Source of the DNA: Aplectana chamaeleonis
Taxonomy: Eukaryota; Nematoda; Chromadorea; Rhabditida; Cosmocercidae
Reading direction: 5' to 3'
Assembly (NCBI GenBank): GCA_029168955.1
Contig: JAPDOI010000144.1
Location: 1,238,501 to 1,302,500, forward strand
DNA: 64,000 nucleotides
Shown: piece after piece, positions 32,901 to 44,900 of the stretch
How positions within the stretch are numbered: position 1 is the first letter of the stretch
Layout of the letters: each line of letters opens with the position of its first letter
Program-made: the position numbers and the translations under genes
Notes under the pieces: model-generated
Databases searched by the model: none
What the model saw: the letters and a program-made list of their open reading frames with translations, nothing else
What the model was told of the DNA's origin: nothing

Positions 32901-35900
32901 TCGAATTCCCAAATGTATTGAATATTCAAATAATCGAATTATTCGACTAATTATTCGATTCGGTCCCTAGTCTGCATGCAGCTCAGTGTCAGTCGGTTGT
33001 TAGGCGGAAATCAGTACTGGTGTAAAGTTATCGCCGACAACCTGCTACACCTAGTTCTGCTCGCGGTTATTGACGTTTATGAAGTGGTTCAAAAACGAAG
33101 TAATGGTGTGAGAAGTGTGCTTCTAGAAAGCGGAGAAATTGCCGGTGTGGAAAAAAAGAAAAGCTGGCCGTGACAAACCATGGTTGTGAAGTCACAAATC
33201 GCGCTCGTGTAAATCACGGCACCGCGTAAAGTAATCCTTCGTTCGGGGACATCTTGGGAAAAGCGGCTCTGAACCCTATTTTGAGTGAGGTGCCGCCTTG
33301 GGTTTAAGAGTCCAAGTCTCAACTCAGCCGGCGAGCCATATGCCTGGACTGCGGCAGTCCCGGACACGGCCCGGCGCATTCATTCAAGGCCCGAACAGAC
33401 CTACTACTCCAACGACATTAGACCTTTGGACAAATCCTGTAATGGTCGCCCGGTTCCTTAAAGGCACAGGACACCCAGAAAAACTAATTTTGAGATTTCA
33501 TGCTTATCTTGGAGAGAGTCACACGCTGATCACAGTGGTATCTCTGGAATCGTCCAAGACACCCTTTGAACAGAGTTATAGCTCTTCGAAAATGCCTAGA
33601 TTCTGAGGGTGAAAAATTGGTGGACGAGTTGTCTCAGGCCTGTATTTCTCTTCATTCGCAATCGTTGCGTGAGAGAAAGCCAGGATAAGAAGACACTCCG
33701 GTAATGGACTGAAGAACGACGACTTGTTGGAGTTCATCCATCCATTGAGCCGCTATCGAGTTCGACAATCTGTTGGGGGGGGGTCGGGCCTGTGGTGGTG
33801 AGCGAAAGGGGCCGGGCCTGTGATGGTCGCTTATATCTCGCTTATTCGGAGGAAATGAGATCTGGCATTTGGTACGTGTTTTACAGAAGGGGTCTTCCAC
33901 CCAATTACATGAAAATCTCAAAATTCATATCTGAGGGTGTGCTGTGCCTTCAACCTAAGACAACAACCACTTCGGAGCTGCAGAAAAATAAGAAGAAAGT
34001 TGCCCTTCCTTTGGCTCGAAATGAATCCCTCCAAGAGACTCATGAGCTAGCCAGACGAGGAAGAGAATTTCATGGGGCTTAGTGAAGAAACGATCTGCGA
34101 CACTTGAGAATCAGTTGTTCATGGAGACATAGACGAGACAAGAGGAAGGCCGAGATCATACTTACCCGTAGGTTTCTTTCAGAGTGCAAACACATTGTGA
34201 CGCGATGGAGTGCACGGCGATGCAACCGCGCGTCGCCATGCAAGACACAGATATGATTCAGGTATCGAGTCGCCGAACTGCGCGACTCCAGCCACTTTTT
34301 AGGCGATGAACGCGCTGTGACCTGACCGTGCGCCGTGACCAGTTTGATGTGAGAGGTTTATATTCGATGGCGTCACACTTCGACCGCACTCTGGAAGACG
34401 CCTTATTTCAGGCCGGGGTCATACTTCCCGCGACCAGCGACAGCGACGTTGCATATTAGCCCCGATCATACTACCGTCGCGGCGATGTGTGTGTGAGAGA
34501 GAGCAGAATCGATCAATCGCGGCGGTGCTGCGCTTCTGAGGGAATCGATTGTTTTGACGAGCGAAAAGCATCTCGTTGAGTGAGATGGGACAATATAAGC
34601 GTACGAGACCGGTTGAAATCTACGTTCTCACCCATATCTTGGAAGTAATGAGTAAAAATGCATATCGCCGCGGTGATATCGGCGCCGCTCGCCATTGGGC
34701 AACGTTGTGATAACGTCGCGGCGACTTGCATAATTGCTATAAATTTCGGCAATATGGTTAAAACCAGAGGTGCAAACCTTTCTCGGATGAGTATCTCTAT
34801 CTATCTATTTAACACGGCGAAATGTCTTTGTGCCTATGAGAACAATCGATTCCTTCTAAAGCGTTAAATCGCCGCGATTGATCGATACTGCTCTTTTCCA
34901 CACATCGCCGCGGCGAAAGTATGATCGCGGCTGTAAGCGTATCGATTTTTGGTCAATAATTATGGTAAGCATTGCGTTGCGTCGCTCGTCGCTGGTAGTA
35001 TGATCCTGGCCTTAGTGACTTAGTGACAATCAAATCGCGCCAATTCGGATTTAGTGGTGACGCGATCAAGAGGCGACGTCACGTCGCGCCTTGGAAGTTG
35101 ATGCAGCATTGCAGAACAAACCCAAATACACACTGTTCTCTGGTGACTAATCGGGGATTTTTTTACCCGTTTTCTGCTCATAGTCCGTCTCATTTTTCAT
35201 GAAGCCGCTACGCAGCTGCGTGGCGCGAAATGATTTGGTAGATAGTCATTACCCCCTCACCTCCAGGAGTGTCACGTACATATGTCGCCTGGCTGCATTA
35301 GGAATCCATTCAAAATATGGGAGGGGGGAGGACAATAGTACGTGAAGGACACATTGGATTTGTAATTGCATACATTACAGAACAACTAAAACCCGAGCAG
35401 ACTAGATTTTGGAAGCATGGGTAAGCGAGGTTCCTCTCAATTATCCAAAGCTAACGCCCCTATAATACTTTTGCCGCCGCGGCAGATGCCGCTGTTTGAG
35501 CAATTTCGAATCGATAAAAATACCGAAAATCGAACTTAAAAACTATCGAGAATTGACGAAAAAGTTTTAGTGAGTGGAGACTTGGTCATTATACCTAACT
35601 TTGAAGCTTCGAGGCCGAAACTCTTCGGATGAGTCAGAAAAGACCGAAGTTGCAAAATTACAAAATGCGGTGAATTTCAATAATGACGCTCCGTCGAATT
35701 TTTCTGCAGACGCTGTCATCTAGTTCTAAAATGGCTCAATCATCCTTTCAACTCTGGCAGGTTCGATAGTTTACCTCAGTGTAGATAGAAGCACTCAAAG
35801 ATATTCAGTACTGAAGATTACCACTGAATTATATATTATATTTCGCAAATAAGCAGGCTTTGACCTAAGTGGAAGGTAGCGTTGGATAGAAAAGACTTCG

Positions 35901-38900
35901 TGCTTTCGATCAGTATATCGCTCTTGGCCAAAAGACCAAAGCTGAAAGGTTTGAAAATCGTCAAAGTCAAGTGGCGGAAACCTTTCGCTTCAACCTAATA
36001 TTAATGAATCAAAAGAAGAGGACAAAATGGAAAGACTATGCACAAAGTGTGAAAATTGAAAATTCGAATATCTATATCGGTTGAAGCTTTGAACAAGCCT
36101 TATTCGATGTTGTAAGCCATCAATTTTTAAGATCGATCAATTGCGGTTGGTGAAATCTCCTATGGAGATTCAGTCAATGCGTGACGTCTGCACAATTGGA
36201 TCTCAGGTATACATAAAATAATCTGCTTTCTGCTCTAGAATTTTGGCATACTGCATATTGATTTGCGGACTTTTTGAATAGCGTAATAGTGTATTACATT
36301 TCAGGTAGTCACGGCAACAATAATGGGATGTAGAGGATTCGGGAACGAAGCTGCTATTGCAGGTCTTCTGGAATTTGAGGCCCGAAGGTGATACAAGTTT
36401 TTATGAAGGTTTTCAGTCGTAAATTCTTGTCTGATGTTTGTGATTTACAGACGCGGTGCCGAAAAGCAAGCGTATCCTCCGGTGGTGGCTGCCGGTCAGC
36501 GAGCCAATACTATACACTATCTGGATGCGAACCAGGGCATTGGAAAAGAGTAATTTTTATGAAACTTGTATCGTTTTTCGGAGCATTTGTCAGAGAGTGC
36601 CCTTTGCTAGTCAAAGTCCATCGGAATGAGACTGTCCGCCCTCACCGTCGGCGTGCGTATCCAGTGGTCTTCGTGAAGGCATTTTCGGACTTTTAAATCG
36701 ATCGGCAGAACTATAAGACGAGCAGCGAATAATAAACCAGCCAGTTGTTTGCAACCATGAGGAGGCTCGTCCGAAAATGCCTTCGTGACGGTTGCTCGAC
36801 GCTCACGCCGACCGTGTGGGCGGACAATCTCATTCGGACAGACTTTAATGTTACATAAATCGATACTGATCATTCTGATCCGTAAAAGCAAGGCGAATCT
36901 CTTCGCATCTTACTAAGACCAGCAAATTGTGATCGTGACGATAGTCTTCTCATCACCTGAAACATTGTTCTGCAGCGACTGTGTTCTAATGGATGCTGGT
37001 GTGGACCTCAACGGCTACGTATCCGACATCACACGTTGCTATCCAATCTCGGGAAGCTTTTCTCAAGCTCAACGTACCCTTTATGATGCGTTATTATATG
37101 TACACGAACAGCTGTTAGTGTTCGCAAATGACTCGGAGAAGGTTCGAACATTATACATAACCCTGCCGTCGTTCGGTGAGATGTTGCTAACAAGGGAAGT
37201 ATACAAAGCGTATGTCGGACCTGCGAAAACGACTAGTATCGTGCGTATCTCTTCTGGCTCAATAGTAAAAAAGCGCAGTACCCCGCCCCGAACGGCAGGT
37301 TTATAAAAGTTATGAGCATTTTTCAAGCCTCGCGAAAAGGCAAGGGTAGCCCATCAGGCATTTTTTTGGGAGTTTCAAAAAATTGTCTCGGATTCTGCTA
37401 AAAACTTGTATGTAGGGGTAACCTAGGGTGCTGAAAGCGAATCTGGGGTCTGTTTGTCGAAATTCTGAGGTTTACTGTAGGTTACGATAGGTAATATGCC
37501 ATTTCGGGGGCAAAACCTATCCTAGATGTTCGAAAATTGGCAAATGGACACCAAATTCATTTTCTCCACTCCGAATAACCCCCGTAAACAAATTTTGAGT
37601 AAAGTCCGAGGCGTTGACAAAACTACCGTATACCCACCGTAATCCACCGTAATCTGCAAAAAATCGGCAAACGGACTCCAGATTCGTGTTTAGCACTCCA
37701 AATAACCCTCAGAGAATGATTTGAGACATATCTATCGTAGAAATCCGGAAATCTCGAAAGTGGCGTTTTTCCCTCGAAATTTTCCCCGGTTGGGAAGCTT
37801 CGAGCGAATTAGGCCAAAAGCTTTGGAAAATTGACGAACAAACCTCAGATTCGTGATCAGTGCCCCCAAAAACTTTTCTGGGAGAATTTTAAGTCAAATC
37901 TGGAACATTTTTTCGGAAGCGCTTTTAGAACCCCGTATTTGATTAAAGCAAACGCTCAACCGAAAGACCCTACAAGTGCAAAACGCTATCAGTCTGTGCA
38001 AAGTTCCGGAAAGGTGCATTCACCCAACCTTTGCTGAGGGGGGGGTTGTTTTGGACGCTGAACACGATTTTGAAGTCCGTTTCCTTATTTTCGAAAGTTC
38101 ACTGAGCGTTTTTGAAGGTAGAAAAAGCACAAAAAAACGACTGTTTTGAGCCTATAACTTCTCTGAACCCCGGGACGGGGTACTGCGCAGTTTTACTATA
38201 TTTAACTGAGAGATAATATCAGAACTATTCGTTTCCGCAGATCCGACATACGCTTTGCATACTTCCCTTGTAAGCGAGTTTTTTGATTTCTTGCCCCCTT
38301 GGAAGACTTGTTCAAACGGAGTCCATTTCGCTTTAAAGGCACAGTCCAACCTCAGAGATAATTTTTGATATTATGGTCCGGTCGCCGCCTATAGCAACCC
38401 TGCCAAGCGCGAAATCTCAATTCACTCAAATAAGCGAAATAAAACTAGAAAAAAGTCGGCCACGCCCCCTTGAAAGAAAAAATGGGTAACGCCCACCGCC
38501 AGGTTTCCGACCCAATAGGGAAGAGACGCGCGAATGATTTTATGCAAAACATATGTTCTTCGATCTGTTTTCGGTCTGGCTTTATATTGTGGCCAGGCAG
38601 AAAATACAGGCTCGAGACAACTCGTCCGAGAGTTTCTGGCCGTTCAAAATCGAAATTTTTGAGGAGCCGTAACTCCGTTCGTTGCGGGTTCTGAGCAATT
38701 CTGGAGACATCATTGCGATCAGCGTGAAATTTTCTTCAAGATAGGAAGAAAAACGAAAAATCGATTCTGAAGTTGGACTGTGTCTTTAAGCCCTAATTCG
38801 CGCAATTTCTCATCGCGCGACGTCTTTCCCGTTGCCTGCAGTGCAACGCGATGCGATGAACTTCGCGCAAAATCAAGTTCGTTGTTGCTTCTTTCGGTGC

Positions 38901-41900
38901 TTTATCATTACCACTACAAGACCTAACAATGAAAGCAATAAAATAAAGCTATGTAGGATCACTTCCCCTGAGCGAACATGGGGGAAAAACTGTATTCTTG
39001 TCACAAAAAAAATTGTCGTTGCGTTTTTCACCCGAATTCGCGTAGTTACCCAATTGCGCGTAGTCGCACCCAGCGTTCGCGCAGCATTCACACCTGAATT
39101 TCCGCGCGACGCGATTGAGGCGTCGCGCTGAAATGTGCCATCGCGTCGCCCCGCGAAAAGTCTGAACGCCACCTCGTGGTAGCTACGCGACTAGTTGAAG
39201 CGACATACGAACACTGTGGAGATCGTTTCCAATACCTCTGAACTACCCCAATCGCTCAGCGTCCACCATCGAAACGGCTATCTGTTAGGGCCCGATAAGA
39301 GTCTCGTAAAAGGTGAAAGGCGCATCATTATGCATTGGAGGAGCATCGACCAGTCCGCGCTGCGTGATCGGTTCTTCTCCATTGCACGCTGCCGCGTCTC
39401 TCAGCGACGGAAGTCTAATCGGGTGCTTTTGACCCACCGCGAATCAGACGAAAATGTGCTGCTGCTGCAATTTCGTTACAGTTGGCAGTGCAGCGACTTG
39501 CTGAAGCGTCTGCGTTTGAACGAGGTTTAGGCGCTTAGAGCTCACAATCAGACATTGTCATTTAGATACGTCTAAGCCATTTATATAGCCGTATGGTAGA
39601 CCTCATATCCAGCGTCATTCTTGAAATAGGTTTAATACCTCAGTCGACGGATAGAAAAGAATTACGCAATGTGAGGGCATTTTTTGTTACGTTGGTCTGG
39701 CATTCCTCCTTTCTCAAAAGGAAAGCACTCAAATTTTAGGTGGCAGAATCATTATGTCCTCATCATGTGAGTCATTACCTCGGTATGGACGTGCATGACT
39801 GCACCTCGATCTCTCGTGATATAGACGTACCCCATGGGACTGTTTTTACTATTGAGCCAGGTATGTTGTACAGCATTAATAGTGCATACGGTCCTTTTCG
39901 GTACGAAATGCCGGTTCTGAGCTGGAGGCAACCGCAGTTGCACAGGGTCAGGTAGACCGTTGTCCAGGACCTCGACGGAGCGATGTCCCCCCTCCCTCCG
40001 TGGAGATCAAAATTTTTGGAAAGTGTTCAAAACTTTTACGCCCCCCTCAGGTTCTGAAAAAATTCCAAAAGTTTTTGTGGTCAAAAATTTCAAAAAAAGT
40101 ATATTTAAACCTGAATTTCAGAAAAAAAAATTACTGCACCTCCTCTCCGACTGATTAGCCTAGAGGAGTGTAGTTTTGACTTGTCCTTGAGCAACAACAT
40201 CTGTATTGAGAAAGAAGTAATTAAAATTGAGACAGAGATCGCCTCACAATCTCATGATGGCATAATGACGAAGAAAAATGTGGTCAACTTAAAGCAGAAA
40301 TCAAAAACGCTGGATATTTGTTCCTTGCTTGCCTTAAGTTTTGTCCTAATCGTGATTGCGCAGTAGGCTAACAAAAAGTCAGGAATGCTACAAAAATGAC
40401 GCAATAGCGAGCTTGAGCTGATAGGAAGCTTCTGTAGCGAAGGAAATTATGACGTGAATCAAAACTCCGACTAGGTTTGCATCTAGACGTCCGGGTGGGT
40501 GGAACCCTTTTGTGGGTGCGCAGAGCTTCACAGGTTAAAAAAATTCGATTCCCAACTAGTATTGTTTAAACAGAAAGGGTGCGAGCGCGGGTGGGAGAGG
40601 TGTTGTCACTATACTTGTTCCAAATGAAATTTATTCTGAATATCCGACTTTTCGACTATAGTCGGATATGGCACTTATTCGACTTTTCGACTAAAGTCTG
40701 ATATAACACTATTTCGAATATTCGACTTTTCGACTAAAGTCGGATATCGCACTATTTCGAATATTCTACTTTTCGACTGTAGTCAGATAACGCACTTTTT
40801 CGAATATTCGACTTTTCGACTGTAGTCGGATATCGCACTTTTTCGAATATTCGACTTTTCGAATAAAAAGTCGACTTTTTTATCCGACTGAAACAGTCGG
40901 ATCGTCATCCGATTATTCGATTCGGAACACGTATAGTTGTCACTGGCGGGGGTTTTCGGGCACTGTACCACAAAACCGGTGGCAGACGCGGTTTGGCATT
41001 GGAGCGCGATATTTTTCGGCGGCTCGCCGCAGTGGTGAATTAAACCCGTGCTCCGGAATGCTCAAAACTGAGGAGTTTCCTAGCGAAATTGTGGTACTTA
41101 GTAGATGACTAGCGAGACCTAGCGACCTTTTCGCTCAAGAAAATTTTCACGTGCGCTAGCTTCCTGAGGCAGATCATCCTGACAAAACGGTGTTGAGTGC
41201 CTTCCGTCTACCCGAAAGTTGCTGTCCGTATGGACTCTCCTGAGCAGAGCAGGCTGCCGCACATTTGCAGCATGGGGTCGGGTATGAAAATGTGGTATTA
41301 AAAAGCAATACATAAGAAGCCAGATCGTCGGTGGCTACCATCATCACATTTACGAACCCTTCCGTTTGCAATGTTCCCAAGCTGTTATACTCGCTTTACC
41401 ATCCCTGTCATGTTAAGAAAAAAGCACTCGCATTTTAGATGTGGTTTCCCTTGTTGACCAACACCATGCCTTTTTTGTCAATAAATGAAATATATCCGTG
41501 GATGTTTATGTTTTTGTGAAGCAGATTTGCATAAGCTCAGACTTTCAACATATATAAAACTGGTTTATGGAAGTTAGTAAATCAAAATGACTGAGCGGTT
41601 GTAATGTGTGACGAACAGAGAAGATGCGGAAGTGGAGCTGCTGCTTGTTTCGTCAGACTGGCGAGGAAGTGTCTCCAGAGTTTCGCGTACTCCTCAAAAC
41701 GCGTTGCACGCTTCTCAAGATACATGATTTCCTATCTGTTTCCTTCGCTACACAAAGGCTAAGATTTCGCATGAAAAAATTGACAAAATCTCGCTGTTTC
41801 AATTCTCCTTTTTTGATGACGTCCTGCACATTCCCATCTGGGGCCTGAGCACATTTCACGACGTCCTGTACACCCCTACTGGGGTACTGCACCCATTCCA

Positions 41901-44900
41901 TGACGTCCTGTACATTCTTACTGGGGACCTGCGCACTTTCTATGATGTCCTGCACACTTCCATTTGGGTCCTGCACACTTCGTATGACGTCCTGCACACT
42001 CCCACTGGGGTCCTGCACACTTTCTATGACGTCCTGCACACTCCCGATTGGGTCCTGCACACTCCCACTGGGGTCCTGCACACACCCATTTGAGTCCTGC
42101 ACACTTTCTATGACGTCCTGCTCACTCCCACTGGGGTCCTGCACACTTTGTACGACGTCCTGCACACTCCCGCTGGGGTCCTGCACACTTTGTACGACGT
42201 CCTGCACACTCCCACTGGGGTCCTGCACACTTTCTATGACGTCCTGCACACTCCCACTGGGGTCCTGCACACTTTCTATGACGTCCTGTACACTCCCATT
42301 AGGGTCCTGCACACTCTTATTTGAGTCCTGCTCACTCCCACTGGGCTCCTGCACACTTTCTATGACGTCCTGCACACTCCCACTGAGGTCCTGCACACTA
42401 TCGATAACGTCTTGCACACTCCTCAAACCCTGGCGGTTCTGAACGGCGTCCCATCCACCACTATTAAATGCCTCTCGCCTTGATTAGAGCTTAGCCTTTC
42501 TAGCGCTAGACTACTCATAGAAGTTTTCATGATCCAATGCCAAAAGTGCGCCCCACGGACAAACTCGGTTGCCCCGAGGCGCGCAAGAGGTGGTTCAGGC
42601 TGATTTTGTGGTATTCGATGAATGTCCTACCCACCCAAATGTTGATACCATTTCATCCCTGTTTTGATCGGCTGTTCCGGAGATCCGCGGGAAAACACAA
42701 TTACACACACACACATACATACATACATACAAACATCGGGACATAACTGCTTTAAGTATAAGGACTAGCGAGACCTAGCGAAGTTTTCGCTCAAAAAAAT
42801 TTTCACGTCCGCTAGCTTCCTGAGGCAGATTATTCTGACGAAACGGTGTTGACTGCCTTCCGTATATCCGAAAGTTGCTGTCCGTATGGACTCTCCTGAG
42901 CAAAACTGGCTGCCGGACCTTTATAGCAGGGCGTAGGGTATAAAAAACGTGGCATAAAAAAAGCAAAACATAAGAAGCCAGCAGTAGATCGTCGGTTGTT
43001 ACCGGCCTCTTATTTACGACCCCTTCCTTCTGTAATGTACGCAAGCTATTATTCTCGCTCTACCATCCCTGTCATGTTGAGAAAAAAGCACTCGCATTTT
43101 AGATGTGGTTTCCCTTGTTGACCAACACCATGCCTTTGTTCTCAATAAATGAAATATGTCCGTTGATGTTTATGTTTTTGTGAAGCAGATTTTGATAAGC
43201 TCAGACGTTCAACATATATAAAACTGGTTTAGAGGGGACAAAGTTAGTGAATCAAAATGACTGAGCGGTTGTATTGAGTGACGAACAGAGATGATGCGGA
43301 AGTGGAGCTGCTGATTGTTTCGTCAGACTGGCGAGGAAGTGTCTCCAGAGTTTCGCGTACTCCTCAAAACGCGTTGCACTTTTCTCAAGATACATGATTT
43401 CCTATCTGTTTTCTTTCACACAAAGGCTAAGATTTCGCATGAAAAATTGAGAAAATCTCGCTGATTCAATTCTACTTTCTTCATTACGTCCTGCACTTTT
43501 CCACTGCGGCCCTGCTAACTCTCTATGACGTCCTGCACATTCCCACCTGGGTCCTTAACACATTTCACGACGTCCTGCACGCACCTACTGGGGTGCTGCA
43601 CCCATTCCATGACGTCCTGCACATTCTCACTGGGAACCTGCGCACTTTCTATGATGTCCTGCACGCCTCCATTCGGGTCCTGCACACTCCCGCTGGGGTC
43701 CTGCATACTTCCTCCGACGTGCTGCACACTTTCTATGACATTCTGCACACTCCCATTTGGGTCATGCAAACTCCCACTGTGGTCCTGCACATTTTCTCTG
43801 ACGTTCTGCACTTTTTCTAATACATTCTGCACACTCCCATTTGGGTCATGCACATTCCCACTGTAGTCCTGCAGACTTCGTATGACGTCCTGCACACTAC
43901 CATTTGGGTTCTGCACACTCTCACTGGGGTCCTGCACACTTCCTCCGACGTTCTGCACACTTTCTATGACATTCTGCACACTCCCATTTGGGTCATGCAC
44001 ACTCCCTCTGGGATCCTGCACATTTTCTCTGACGTTCTGTACACTCCCATTTGGGTCCCGCATACTCCCACTGGGATGCTGCACACTTTCTACGACGTTT
44101 TGGACACTCCCACTGGGGTCCTGCACACTTTCCATGAAGTTTTGCACAATTCCATTTGGGTCCTGCACACTCCCACTGGGGTCCTGCACACTTCCTCCGA
44201 CGTTCTGCACACTCCCATTTGGGTCCTGCACACTCCCACTGGGGTTCTGCACACTTCCTCCGACGTTCTACACACTCCCATTTGGGTCCTGCACACTCCC
44301 ACTGGGGTCCTGCACACTTTCTATGACGTTCTGCGCACTTCCATTTGGGTCCTGCACACTCCCAATGGGGTCCTGCACACTTTCTGTGACGTCCTGCACA
44401 CTCCCATTTGGGTCCTGCACACTTTCTATGACGTTATGCGCACTTCCATTTGGGTCCTGCACACTCCCACTGGGGTCCTGCACACCTTCTGTGACGTCCT
44501 GCACACTCCCATTTGGGTTCTGCACATTTTCTATGACGTCCTGCACACTTTTTGTGACGTTCTGCACACTCCCAATGGGGTCCTGCACACTTTCTATGAC
44601 GTCCTGCACACTCCCACTGTAGTCCTGCACGCTTTTAACGACGTTTTGTACATTCCCACTGGGCTCCTGCACACTTTCTATGACGTCCTGCACACTCCCA
44701 ATGGGGTCCTGCACACTTTCTGTGACGTCCTGCACACTCCCATTTGGGTCCTGCACACTTACCATGACGGTCTGCACAGTCCCACTGGGGTCCTGCACAC
44801 TTCCTATGACGACCTGCACACTCCCACTGGGGTCCTGCACGCTTTTTATGACGTCCTGCACACTCCCACAGGGGTCCTGCACACTCCCACTGGGGTCCTG

